64,000 nt of DNA from Bacillus pseudomycoides DSM 12442 (GTDB lineage Bacteria > Bacillota > Bacilli > Bacillales > Bacillaceae_G). The DNA is taken from NCBI RefSeq assembly GCF_000161455.1, contig NZ_CM000745.1, positions 2,377,553 through 2,441,552 of the forward strand. Direction: 5' to 3'. This document shows positions 1 to 8,327 of the stretch, in pieces. The position numbers and the translations under genes are program-made. The stretch's first letter is position 1. Each line of letters opens with the position of its first letter. The notes below the pieces were generated by a model. That model was not told where the DNA came from. It made no database searches and worked only from the letters and a program-made list of their open reading frames with translations.

Positions 1-672
1 CTTAAAACAAGCTACATATACCGTTTTGTTATTTATGTTTAGTCGTGCAGCATCATGTGTAACAGTTTGCAGTTCTCCTGTTTTGTTTGCTATGGAAAGT
101 CCTTCAATCCCCTCTAAATTCCCACATAATTTATGAGTTAATTGTTGTTTTTCAAGTGGGTAATAAAATTGTTCATCGTTATCATAATGCTTTAGAAGAG
201 ATATAATATCTTCAGCTGTTGTGAAATTATCCTTTCCCGTTTCTTTAGGTGTTTGCATCATATATCGTTGTAGTTTCGTTCCATTTAGCTGCAGTGAATC
301 AATATGTTTTTGAATATCATTTATTTTCAACTTATTTATAAGCCAATTTGTCGCAGTGTTATCAGAAACTGTAATCATCAACGTAATGAGATCTTGTATC
401 GTTACATTTGGTGTATGTAATGCAGCAACAATGCCACTTCCTCCAGTCTTTTCGAGGGATGAAATAGGAATTAATTCATATGGATTTAAGGTTCCATCCT
501 TCATGTTTTCTATAGCACATGAAAGAATAGGTAACTTAATAAGGCTAGCTGATGGATGCACCAATTGTTCATTGTACCGATACATAATTTCCCCTTGTAT
601 CATGATACTTACGTCTCCGTTTATACTTTCAATCCGTTTCTCTAATTCATATATAAAGTCTGCTTTTTTCAT
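1..672 (-). CDS. Class A beta-lactamase-like serine hydrolase (3' part beyond window)
   Basis: The first 224 residues are visible; the C-terminus lies outside the window. Penicillin-interacting motifs are present in class A order: SxxK at S43-K46 (SLIK), SDN at 103-105 and KTG at 197-199. There is no obvious signal peptide, so the protein may be cytoplasmic. The position that carries the deacylating Glu166 in true class A enzymes (R-x-E) reads R-Y-M around residue 136-138, so turnover of beta-lactams is doubtful and a peptidase or esterase role is equally possible. The start at 672 follows a good AAGGAGAGGG site. Family assignment is firm; substrate is unknown. Confidence 0.8.
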   Translation of the reverse strand, partial: MKKADFIYELEKRIESINGDVSIMIQGEIMYRYNEQLVHPSASLIKLPILSCAIENMKDGTLNPYELIPISSLEKTGGSGIVAALHTPNVTIQDLITLMITVSDNTATNWLINKLKINDIQKHIDSLQLNGTKLQRYMMQTPKETGKDNFTTAEDIISLLKHYDNDEQFYYPLEKQQLTHKLCGNLEGIEGLSIANKTGELQTVTHDAARLNINNKTVYVACFK

Positions 673-843
673 ATTACCCTCTCCTTTTTTGAGAATTATA
701 CCATCTATACAGATTCTCAGTTATGACATATCTTTTTATAAAGTGAGACTTTAACCACTGGAGTTTTTCTTTTTCCTCCAAGCTCATTTCTTTTGATAAG
801 AAAGTATTACTGCCTACAAAGAACGAATAAAAATATTTAGTAT

Positions 844-879
844 AAAAAAACAGTTAGCTAATTTGCTAACTGTTTTTTA
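844..879 (-). terminator. Rho-independent terminator
   Basis: An 8-bp stem (851-858 with 865-872) is flanked by A and T runs. It lies between two minus-strand genes, downstream of the DivIC-like gene, and the T run on the minus strand fits termination there. Confidence 0.7.
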
Positions 880-908
880 ACAGATGTTTCCTTTTCATTA
901 CTGCATAT

Positions 909-1265
909 CTACTTAGGTAGTACAAATATAGTTTCATTCGGCTTAGAGAATTGATACTCTTTCCTCGCAAACTTTAAAATTTCTTCTTCATTATCTGTCA
1001 AATTTTCAACTTTACTCTTTAAATAACGCGAATCTTTTTCTAAAGAAAGTAATTGCTTTTGCTGATTTTTAATCGCATCTCGCTTTTCTACAATCATTTC
1101 TTGTTGCTTAGTAAGGATATATTGAATATAAAAAGTGGCCGAAAGAATAAAAATAAAAACTAAAACAAATCGCCGTACTTTTCTCTTATTTATAACTCGG
1201 TATTCATTAGACTGTGTTTGATATTGTGGTGTATTAGGAACATTTACTTTCTTGAGTTTCCTCAT
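909..1265 (-). CDS. DivIC/FtsB-like septum formation initiator family protein
   Basis: A 118-aa bitopic membrane protein: basic N-terminal cytoplasmic part (1-30), one transmembrane helix at about 32-51, then a heptad-rich coiled coil at about 52-88 and a short C-terminal tail. This is the architecture of DivIC/FtsB proteins, which act at the division septum with FtsL and DivIB. Housekeeping divIC normally sits near spoIIE/yabP genes, which are absent here, so this is likely a second, paralogous copy. An AGGGGG site precedes the ATG. A terminator follows. The role of the paralogue is inferred only from fold. Confidence 0.7.
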   Translation of the reverse strand: MRKLKKVNVPNTPQYQTQSNEYRVINKRKVRRFVLVFIFILSATFYIQYILTKQQEMIVEKRDAIKNQQKQLLSLEKDSRYLKSKVENLTDNEEEILKFARKEYQFSKPNETIFVLPK

Positions 1266-1548
1266 TTTTTAAATCCCCCTAACCCATTTTATTTCACTAC
1301 CACAGGCATACTTTCTTACTAACCTAAATTCTCTTCTCGTAAAATAAGCTCCTCCATAAAAAAATCTCATAAATTAACCAATTAGAGATAGCTTTCGACG
1401 ACATCTCTATATTTCAGATGAAAATTTTATTTTTTGTGCTATATATTAGTGTTTTATGTTTTTAAGCTAAGCAAAAAGATCTCACAAACACATTCGCTTT
1501 TTCAGTGAATAATTTATTAGGGATTCCTTTTATTAAGGAGGTAAACAA

Positions 1549-2475
1549 ATGAAATACCGCGCATTAGGAAAAACCAGTTTAACCGTTTCTGAAATTGGAT
1601 TTGGCGCTTGGGCAATTGGTGGCGATGAATGGGGTCCTGTAAATGACAAACATTCTATCTCTGCAATGAAAAAAGCAATTGAATGCGGAGTAAATTTTAT
1701 TGATACCGCTGATGTATATGGTTTAGGTCATAGTGAAAAATTAGTGGCACAAGCAATCAAAGAACATCGTAATGATATCATCCTTTCCACAAAGGGAGGT
1801 TTAATTGGTCATCACTATGATCCTGATGGGGAACCTGTCTACGATACAGCAGCAAAAGTAATTGCAGTATTTGAAACTAGCTTACTTCGCCTGCAAACAG
1901 ATTACATTGATGTTTATTTTTGTCATATTTGGTGGGATAAAAAAGAGGAAACCGAAGCGTTCCTTCGCGCATTTGAAATTTTAAAAAGAGATGGAAAAGT
2001 AAGAGCAGTTGGTGTTTCTACGCATGATTTACAATATATTAAAAATTTTAATAAAGACGGGCAGATTGATGTTATACAAATTGACTACAGCATACTTAAC
2101 CGAGAACCTGAAAATGATATTTTACCTTACTTACAAGAGAAAAACTTAGGAGCTGTCATTCGTGGACCATTAAAAATGGGAATATTAACAGGAAAATTTA
2201 CTGATCAAACAACATTCCCTGATGGTGATTTACGACAAGATTGGCCAAAAGAAACATGGTTTCAAGATGATTTACGAAAGGTTGAACAATTGAGATCCCT
2301 TTCAAACCCTAAACAAACTTTGGGGCAGTTGGCCCTTCGTTATGTACTCTCGCATCCTGCTGTATCTGTTGCTATTCCCGGAGCAAAAACAGCTAATCAA
2401 GCAGCCGAAAATGCCGCTGCTTCTGTACAACCACTTCTATTAGAAGAAGAATTAACATATATACGAAAGCTTTAA
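1549..2475 (+). CDS. Aldo/keto reductase (IolS-like)
   Basis: A 308-aa NADPH-dependent oxidoreductase of the aldo/keto reductase TIM-barrel family. Catalytic tetrad residues are visible: Asp and Tyr in IDTADVYG, Lys in LSTKGG, and His in YFCHIW. The C-terminal AIPGAK segment fits the nucleotide-binding region. Overall similarity is to B. subtilis IolS/YccK-type proteins, though no inositol genes are nearby. An ideal AAGGAGG site lies 6 nt before the ATG, and a strong terminator follows 8 nt after the stop, so the gene is monocistronic. Substrate is not predictable. Confidence 0.9.
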   Translation: MKYRALGKTSLTVSEIGFGAWAIGGDEWGPVNDKHSISAMKKAIECGVNFIDTADVYGLGHSEKLVAQAIKEHRNDIILSTKGGLIGHHYDPDGEPVYDTAAKVIAVFETSLLRLQTDYIDVYFCHIWWDKKEETEAFLRAFEILKRDGKVRAVGVSTHDLQYIKNFNKDGQIDVIQIDYSILNREPENDILPYLQEKNLGAVIRGPLKMGILTGKFTDQTTFPDGDLRQDWPKETWFQDDLRKVEQLRSLSNPKQTLGQLALRYVLSHPAVSVAIPGAKTANQAAENAAASVQPLLLEEELTYIRKL

Positions 2476-2483
2476 ACAAAAAA

Positions 2484-2518
2484 AGATCAGTAACAATTCA
2501 TTGTTACTGATCTTTTTT
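2484..2518 (+). terminator. Strong terminator after aldo/keto reductase
   Basis: A 13-bp perfect stem (2484-2496 with 2501-2513), 4-nt loop and a T run. Confidence 0.9.
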
Positions 2519-2551
2519 ATCCCACTACATAAATAAGACTTTCATATTCAA

Positions 2552-2773
2552 CTAATTGCACAACTCAATATCATACTCCATTCTTTTTGCTATTGCTTCT
2601 GCAATTTCTACCCCTAATAAATTTTTCACTACATGAAATGACATATTAATTCCGGACGAAATTCCTCCAGAAGTAATACTATGTCCTTCATCAACAAACT
2701 TTACATTTGTTCTCCATCCATTACAGCATTTGTAATTGCTACAATTGGATTCATCTTTATCCCCCTCTTTCAT
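2552..2773 (-). pseudogene. DJ-1/PfpI-family C-terminal fragment
   Basis: The last ~47 residues (VDEGHSITSGG... onward) match the C-terminal third of DJ-1/PfpI (ThiJ) proteins, around the ITSGGISSG strand-loop. The usual N-terminal Rossmann-like part with the nucleophile Cys is missing. The first ~25 residues are unrelated and Cys/Asn-rich. In another frame of that stretch (2711-2753) a short peptide beginning MNPIVAITNA has its own good ribosome site, suggesting that the 5' end of a different gene has been fused onto the PfpI remnant. A 19-bp inverted repeat overlaps the 5' boundary. Non-functional in all likelihood. Confidence 0.6.
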
Positions 2774-2814
2774 AGAATTATTTCATTTTTTAACTATGAA
2801 ATAATTCTATGAAA
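2768..2814. repeat. 19-bp perfect inverted repeat
   Basis: Arms 2768-2786 and 2796-2814 with a 9-nt loop. AT-rich and without a clear T run, it sits on the start of the PfpI remnant. It could be a terminator relic or a rearrangement junction. Confidence 0.7.
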
Positions 2815-3092
2815 CATGAAGAATTCCTTTTCAACCTGTTATAGTTTACATAATAATATTATTAATGTTAAACCTCATTTTCATTACTTTGTTACCAAAT
2901 AAAAAAATAATTCATTTTTAGAATGAACTGTTTTGGGTTTAATCAAAAATATATTTTTGTATCTTTCTATAAAATAAACCACCACATATATATAGAAATA
3001 AAAAACTCCGTACTGTAGTGACTTTATTACATTTTATTTTTTATTTCGAATATCTTTTTGAAAATGCGAAAATGATTAATTAGTTTTAATAT

Positions 3093-3132
3093 AAAAACAA
3101 TCATTAGTAGGTACCTACTAATGATTGTTTTT
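3093..3132. repeat. 40-bp perfect palindrome
   Basis: Perfect dyad centred between 3112 and 3113 (core AGGTACCT), 20 bp each side and no loop. It is followed without a gap by a second inverted repeat (arms 3129-3145 and 3159-3175, 17 bp, 13-nt loop). The arms end in A and T runs, so both could act as bidirectional terminators, or the pair could be a small mobile repeat. Confidence 0.75.
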
Positions 3133-3175
3133 TCAAATAAAATACGAAAATGTTTTTTGTATTTTATTTGAAAAA
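3129..3175. repeat. 17-bp inverted repeat abutting the palindrome
   Basis: Perfect arms 3129-3145 and 3159-3175 around a 13-nt AT-rich loop. It lies 35 bp downstream of the 3' end of the small winged-helix gene and may terminate it. Confidence 0.65.
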
Positions 3176-3209
3176 TGATTTTTATATTCTTTTATAGATA
3201 CAATAACTT

Positions 3210-3440
3210 TTACATTAGCCTATAGCAATTTTGCCTTCTTCCCTTCCCCGTCTCTTTTAATACATATGATTTTACTACGAGTTCAGTTAATGAATCCGTT
3301 AATGTTTTATATGATAAATTAGATAGTGCTAGCAGATCATTTGTATATAGAATTCTATGTTTTTCTAATAGTAATAATACTAATCGTTCAGATGGCTTTA
3401 ATGTTTCGTCACTTTCTAGTATAAAATCTACATCTTTCAT
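3210..3440 (-). CDS. Small winged-helix DNA-binding protein
   Basis: A 76-aa protein that looks like a single winged helix-turn-helix: helix 1 at about 17-28 (SERLVLLLLEKH), helix 2/3 at about 33-56 with the recognition helix in LSYKTLTDSLTEL, and a wing near KETGKGRRQ. This is the MarR/plasmid-replication type of fold without flanking dimerisation helices. The nearest strong ribosome site (AAGGAG) is 13 nt from the ATG, a little far. No partner gene is adjacent. It could be an orphan regulator or a trimmed part of a longer one. Confidence 0.55.
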   Translation of the reverse strand: MKDVDFILESDETLKPSERLVLLLLEKHRILYTNDLLALSNLSYKTLTDSLTELVVKSYVLKETGKGRRQNCYRLM

Positions 3441-3654
3441 AGGATATTACATTCTCCTTATTTTAAAAATTACTATTCCCCATTATTAATACGAAAATAT
3501 TATATAATAAATCTATTGTTATTTCAAAATAACATAATACTTATACTAAGAATGTAGGGTATCCTTCTAGTTAGAAATACTCTCTTCGCTTCTTTCATTC
3601 CCTTTCTAACATCCTTTCGGCAATTTGATGTTAGAATCCATCCCCTTTTTTCAG

Positions 3655-3685
3655 CACAAAAAAAGCCTCCACATTCGGAGGCTTC
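3655..3685 (-). terminator. Terminator of the S15 peptidase gene
   Basis: Stem 3664-3671 with 3678-3685, followed on the minus strand by seven T residues, 4 nt downstream of the stop codon. Confidence 0.9.
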
Positions 3686-3688
3686 CTT

Positions 3689-5485
3689 CTATTTTACAAT
3701 TGGCAGTGTTAATTCACTTAATTTTACTGTAAGTTTCGTCCCTGCTTTTGGACGAATCGTATAGTCATAGTCACTTGCAATTAATACGACTCCGATTTGA
3801 TGGCCGGCTTGGAATACATAATCATCCGGCTGCATGTCCCATGTAAATGTGTAATCTTTTCCTGGTATAATTGGTGTTGACTCTTCTTTTCCATTCAAGT
3901 TTTGTGGATCCATCCATCCTCTCGTCACAATTTCTGGTTTCTCACCACCATAATCAACAAGTAATGCGGTTAAATTTGAAACTGGACGATCAATACTCCC
4001 CTTAAATGAAATTTTTGGTGTACCACTCATTCTCATTTCTTTTTCGAGCTTAGGCATTACATATACTAACCGATTTGGTGATTCTAATTCTGGATTTGTT
4101 AGTAATTGATTCGATTTAATTTTTGCATCATCTAACAGTGAAGACACTTGTTGTACCGCACCCATTCGAAGCGGTAAATCTACTGCTTTATTACTTAAAA
4201 GCATACGTATTTTAGACGGAGCTGCTGCAGGGTCTGGCCAATTTTTTAATTTTTGCCACGTTTTATTTTCTCGCTGTACATCTACCATCGGTTCATTCAT
4301 AATTCCATTTTCAATTCCGTATAACCAATAATCAAACCATTTATTTTGTGTTTGCTGCCAGTTATTACTAGATGTTCCCCCATGCCCTCCTTGATGTAAC
4401 CACATTTTACGTGGCACATTATTTTCTCCTAAAGCTTCCCACCATTGTGAAAACTGTTTTGTTTTTACATTCCAATCGTTTAAACCATGTACAACAAATA
4501 CACTTGCCTTTATATTTTTTGCATCCTTCACGTAGTTACGCTTGTCCCAAAAATCATTATAATCTCCTGTTTTTCGGTCCTGCCCATCAGTAAGCTCTTT
4601 AATGATTTTTTGACAAACTTCAGGATTTTTTCTCGTTAATACTGCTTCGGCCATATTATCTGTATCTTCACCTTGATAACCACCTGGTGCAACAACTGCC
4701 CCATTTGCACGGTAATAATCATACCAACTGCTAATCGCGGCAATAGGAATAATTGTTTTTAACCCTTCAACTCCTGTTGTTGCAACAGCGTTCGGCAATG
4801 TGCCATTATATGAAGCACCTGTCATCCCGACATTTCCTGTAGACCAATCCGCCTGTATTTCCTCACCATATTCTGTGAATGCTTTTGCTCTTCCATTTAC
4901 CCAATCAATAACAGATTTTGTACCGATAATTTCTTGTTCGTCACCAGTTGTTGGACATCCATCTGATTTCCCAGTACCAATGCTTTCTCCTAAAATAACA
5001 GCATATCCACGAGGAACATAGTAGTTTCCATATGAGCCGAGGTTAGCTGGCCCTGCATAAGGTTTGCCTCCGGTAGGATGTAATTCTTCATCTACATTAT
5101 AAACTGGTACATCCTTTATCCCTGAACGATAAGGACTCATTTCATAAATAACAGGAACTTTCACACCCGGTTCTGTTTTCGGTCGCATTACCTTTATTGA
5201 TACACGATCCTTTTTCCCATCTCGGTCACTATCAATCTCAGTTTCTACAAATAAATTTTCTACAATCGCCTCATCAATTGAATAAATAGGCTTCGTCATT
5301 CCATTTTCCAACTCAATCTTTGTCGATTGAGCTAACGTTTCTGGCACTTTGCCATTTAGCGGTAAAGTAAATTTCTTTGAATTCTCTTCTTTCTGCTCTG
5401 CATGTACCGTAATACTAGATATGCCAGATGTAAGTGTTAGAGAAAACATTGCTGAAAGCGCAATTACAAACTGTTTTTTCCTCAA
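3689..5485 (-). CDS. Secreted Xaa-Pro dipeptidyl-peptidase family (S15) hydrolase
   Basis: The gene most likely starts at a TTG (5485) with AAAGGGGG 7 nt upstream; the longer frame to an ATG at 5524 has no good site. The 598-aa product opens with a Sec signal peptide (RKKQ, hydrophobic core, cleavage near VHA-EQ at about 30). The alpha/beta-hydrolase core carries the nucleophile elbow GASYNG (Ser225), Asp337 in GLNDWN and His368 in GGHGG, the S15/CocE catalytic triad. The C-terminal ~200 residues form the jelly-roll typical of PepX and cocaine esterase. It is predicted to be extracellular and to cleave X-Pro dipeptides or esters. It is monocistronic. Confidence 0.88.
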   Translation of the reverse strand: MRKKQFVIALSAMFSLTLTSGISSITVHAEQKEENSKKFTLPLNGKVPETLAQSTKIELENGMTKPIYSIDEAIVENLFVETEIDSDRDGKKDRVSIKVMRPKTEPGVKVPVIYEMSPYRSGIKDVPVYNVDEELHPTGGKPYAGPANLGSYGNYYVPRGYAVILGESIGTGKSDGCPTTGDEQEIIGTKSVIDWVNGRAKAFTEYGEEIQADWSTGNVGMTGASYNGTLPNAVATTGVEGLKTIIPIAAISSWYDYYRANGAVVAPGGYQGEDTDNMAEAVLTRKNPEVCQKIIKELTDGQDRKTGDYNDFWDKRNYVKDAKNIKASVFVVHGLNDWNVKTKQFSQWWEALGENNVPRKMWLHQGGHGGTSSNNWQQTQNKWFDYWLYGIENGIMNEPMVDVQRENKTWQKLKNWPDPAAAPSKIRMLLSNKAVDLPLRMGAVQQVSSLLDDAKIKSNQLLTNPELESPNRLVYVMPKLEKEMRMSGTPKISFKGSIDRPVSNLTALLVDYGGEKPEIVTRGWMDPQNLNGKEESTPIIPGKDYTFTWDMQPDDYVFQAGHQIGVVLIASDYDYTIRPKAGTKLTVKLSELTLPIVK

Positions 5486-5589
5486 ATTCCTTCCCCCTTT
5501 ATATTCTTCTACCACTTCTTTCACTATACAACAAAATAACAGAAAATTCAGTTTATAAAGAGGTGAAAACTTGATAAATTTGTAATATT

Positions 5590-6084
5590 TTAACCTTTCT
5601 TGTATAGCTTATAAGATTTCTCTAACCCAACATTATATTTCGTATTATTATTTGTCCAATCTTCTCCTAAATTTCCAGGCCATCCCGATGTATTAGCAAC
5701 ATATTTTAAAAGAGCTAATTCTGTTAATCCTTTGTTTACTCCACGTTTATAGGAACTCACCATATATGAGATTGCTATTGTTGCATTCGTTTTTGCATCT
5801 TTTAAGTTCTCTTCTGATAATTGTGCAGGTGCTAATCCGCCCCGATGTAATTGAAATAGCCCAAAAGATGTCCCTTTATCTCCAACAGCTTTTCGATTAA
5901 ATTTTGTTTCATGATCAGCAATTGCAAGTGGAATCCAGTCTGGTATACCGTACTGCTTCGAGATTTCAGTAATTACTAATTTATTATTTTCAATTTCTTT
6001 TTGTTTTTCATACTTCATATAAGCTGCATAACATAAAAGCGTCAACGTGCAAATTACTACTATATATTTTAATAATTGTTTCAT
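5590..6084 (-). CDS. Lytic transglycosylase (SLT domain), membrane-anchored
   Basis: 164 aa. An N-terminal hydrophobic segment (4-22) acts as signal anchor, followed by a goose-lysozyme/SLT-type fold. The catalytic Glu59 is in ADHETKF and the conserved GLFQLH motif lies near 80-85. It would cleave peptidoglycan glycan strands outside the membrane, forming anhydromuramyl ends. The protein is small, essentially one domain without cell-wall-binding repeats. An AGGAGA site lies 10 nt before the ATG. Flanking genes are independent, so its physiological role (growth, sporulation or competition) is not shown. Confidence 0.8.
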   Translation of the reverse strand: MKQLLKYIVVICTLTLLCYAAYMKYEKQKEIENNKLVITEISKQYGIPDWIPLAIADHETKFNRKAVGDKGTSFGLFQLHRGGLAPAQLSEENLKDAKTNATIAISYMVSSYKRGVNKGLTELALLKYVANTSGWPGNLGEDWTNNNTKYNVGLEKSYKLYKKG

Positions 6085-6206
6085 AGATTCATATCTCCTA
6101 TATCGTTTATGCTCAATCCTTGTATACCTATACTATAAAATGTTCATGTGACATCTATTTGACAGAATACAATTTTAAAAAATAAAAAGAGCTTACGAAG
6201 GTTATC

Positions 6207-6331
6207 TGAACTGTACCCCGAATCGTGGGCACTCAAAAAGATGGTTCCGGTACAATACCGGAACCATCTTTTAAGTGCTTAATTTCTAAAGGTCTTTTTA
6301 TTAAACTGTCCACTTTATAAGGTACAGTTCA
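6207..6331. mobile_element. 125-bp IS3-like end-to-end remnant (MITE-like)
   Basis: Perfect 11-bp terminal inverted repeats TGAACTGTACC (6207-6217) and GGTACAGTTCA (6321-6331) bound 125 bp. Inside is a 17-bp perfect stem with a 3-nt loop (6236-6252 with 6256-6272) and outer pairing 6229-6233/6274-6278. TGAACTGTACC-type ends are typical of IS3/IS150-group elements in Bacillus; here no transposase remains. No clear target duplication is seen. The internal hairpin can also terminate transcription between the transglycosylase and cwlJ. Confidence 0.6.
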
Positions 6332-6376
6332 TTTTTGGATTGGTTTTTCTGTAATCACAGACTTTTTTATCAGTGT

Positions 6377-6805
6377 TTAAAATGTGTTATAAACTTGTTC
6401 ACAGGTTTCGGCTGTTGGTTGAAAAAAACAGTGTTTTTTATAGCGTCCTACAAAAGGCTGATTATACCATTGTTGAGGACAATCGCCTGGTGGCCTAAAA
6501 TACCACAAACTAAATTTTCCAGGCCAGTACCTCTCTCCATTGATAACTCGACGAGCTAAACGTTTTTCACTTTCTCTTGCTCTTTGATAGAAATATCCAT
6601 GCGTAACAGCTTCAAATGCATGTTCTTGGAAAATCATTTGTCTAATGGTACGAAGGTTCTTAAAGTCAGAACAATTTGCTCTTAGTCGGTTAATTCCTAC
6701 ATTTCCGACGAGTAACATACCCTGAGTTCCTTCTCCTTCGGCTTCTGCTCTGAGTAATCTTGCTAAAAGTGCAATATCTGCATCTGTAGCGTTAACAACT
6801 CCCAT
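6377..6805 (-). CDS. cwlJ: Spore cortex-lytic cell wall hydrolase CwlJ
   Basis: 142 aa, same length as B. subtilis CwlJ and very similar along its whole length (RLLRAEAEGEG, NRLRANCSDF, SLWYFRPPGDC, PTAETCEQVYNTF). Members of the SleB/CwlJ hydrolase family degrade spore cortex peptidoglycan during germination; CwlJ is the calcium-dipicolinate-responsive enzyme held in the coat. It has no signal peptide, as expected for a mother-cell coat protein. In many bacilli cwlJ is followed by gerQ, needed for its localisation; gerQ is absent here, so this may be the second B. cereus-group copy (CwlJ2). An IS3-like remnant lies 46 bp beyond its 3' end. Confidence 0.93.
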   Translation of the reverse strand: MGVVNATDADIALLARLLRAEAEGEGTQGMLLVGNVGINRLRANCSDFKNLRTIRQMIFQEHAFEAVTHGYFYQRARESEKRLARRVINGERYWPGKFSLWYFRPPGDCPQQWYNQPFVGRYKKHCFFQPTAETCEQVYNTF

Positions 6806-6923
6806 GACTCCACCCCCATTATATTTTTCTCTTTATAGTATTGTTTATTGGTCAGGATAATGACTTGTTTAATATAGGTTGTTTTCTAAATTAATTTATA
6901 TTGGACATGGTATCCTCTTCAAA

Positions 6924-8327
6924 TTATCGTATGTTTAACTTTCGTAAGCTCTTTTCCATATACATATAAAATTGTATTTCCTCTTTTATAATGGAGACAC
7001 CATACTCAAAACCATGTCGTTCTAAAATACTCTTTACAATGGCTAATCCTAATCCAGTTCCTGATATTTCTTTATTACGTGAAGCTTCTAATACATAAAA
7101 TGGTTCCCAAATTTTTTCGATATCTGTACTTACTTCAGGAGCAATTCCATTTTGGATACTAAAATATACATAATCTTTTCTCTCTTCCAATACAATCTTG
7201 ATATTTTGATTTGTTGTATATTTGATTGCATTTGAAATTAAATTATTACATACCATTTTCATTTTATCCAAATCTACATAAACACTAGCATCTCTCGCAC
7301 GACAATCTATTTGTAAATGTATACCTTTTGCGTGGAACTCAATTTCATGTTTATCAATTATACTTTTAATAAGGGGTTCTATCTGCACTTCTTCTTTTTG
7401 TAACAAGTCTCTTTCTAATTTTGAAAAACGTAATAACTCTTCTATTAAATTTGAAATTTGATCAGTTTGTTTAATAATTGTATCTAAATATGTCCCATCA
7501 TCGAGACCGTCTTTAATCCCCATAGAATATGCTTTGACTAAAGCGATGGGGGTCTTTAATTCATGAGTAATGTCCCCCATAAACCGTTTTAAATGTTCAT
7601 TTCTATTCGTTAAATCTTGATGAGCTTCATATAATTTATCACTCATAACATTAATACTATTGGCTAAATCGCCAATTTCATCGTTTGTTTTCACTTTTGC
7701 TTTCTTAAATTCTAGATTGGAAATATCTTCTGCAACATCGCTTAATTCTTTCAACGGTGTTGTAATCGTTTTTGATAATATCCAAACAAGTACAATGACA
7801 AGAAATATTGAAAAACCAAAAATATATATATTAAATGTATTAAGTGTCTCGATTAGTTCATTCGAGTGTGCAATAGATACTCCTACTAAGATTAACATTT
7901 CATTTTTCGAAATAAATTTCGCAAAAAAGCTCGCTTTTAGCTTCTCTTGATCATATAATTTATTTGCTTGTCCAGAAGTTTTTACTTTCATTACGTCTTC
8001 TTTTGTAATCCAAAACTTGTTCAATGTTACTCTTTTTTTTATAAGCCCAGAGCGTAACGATTCATTAATTTCATCCTCTGTATTTTTTATAGGAGTATAC
8101 ACAATTGTTACGTTATTCTCATTCTCAATTTGATTTATAGTAGCTGTTAAGTGTTCAACAGACGAAGACTGGATTTGATCTGTAATGATATTTAACTTTT
8201 CTCGTGTTTTGTATATATTATATTTCGGTAAAAAATAGTTCATTAACAATAATGAAATAGTAAATATAAGAACGATTGTTAACGATATACTAACAAAAAG
8301 TTTTTTACCAAGCTTATTCACGTTCAT
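6924..8327 (-). CDS. Sensor histidine kinase
   Basis: 467-aa membrane kinase. TM1 at about 10-33, an extracytoplasmic sensor region (34-163), TM2 at about 165-186, HAMP linker 186-240, HisKA with phosphoacceptor His255 (FMGDITHELKTP), N box near 360 (NNLISNAIKY) and G box GTGLGLAIVK near 428. The start overlaps the end of the response regulator gene by 14 bp, so the two are translationally coupled and form one two-component system. The ligand is unknown. The adjacent divergent secreted protein could be a target or sensor partner. Confidence 0.9.
   Translation of the reverse strand: MNVNKLGKKLFVSISLTIVLIFTISLLLMNYFLPKYNIYKTREKLNIITDQIQSSSVEHLTATINQIENENNVTIVYTPIKNTEDEINESLRSGLIKKRVTLNKFWITKEDVMKVKTSGQANKLYDQEKLKASFFAKFISKNEMLILVGVSIAHSNELIETLNTFNIYIFGFSIFLVIVLVWILSKTITTPLKELSDVAEDISNLEFKKAKVKTNDEIGDLANSINVMSDKLYEAHQDLTNRNEHLKRFMGDITHELKTPIALVKAYSMGIKDGLDDGTYLDTIIKQTDQISNLIEELLRFSKLERDLLQKEEVQIEPLIKSIIDKHEIEFHAKGIHLQIDCRARDASVYVDLDKMKMVCNNLISNAIKYTTNQNIKIVLEERKDYVYFSIQNGIAPEVSTDIEKIWEPFYVLEASRNKEISGTGLGLAIVKSILERHGFEYGVSIIKEEIQFYMYMEKSLRKLNIR

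Larger units (their letters stand above)
2815..3209. other. AT-rich intergenic region with two large palindromes
   Basis: No gene is visible. It contains a 40-bp perfect palindrome (3093-3132) running directly into a second hairpin (3129-3175). The rest is featureless AT-rich sequence. Confidence 0.6.

Noticed and set aside
356..754. 132-codon open frame opposite the beta-lactamase-like gene
   Set aside because: Antisense to a gene with three matching catalytic motifs; no ribosome site.
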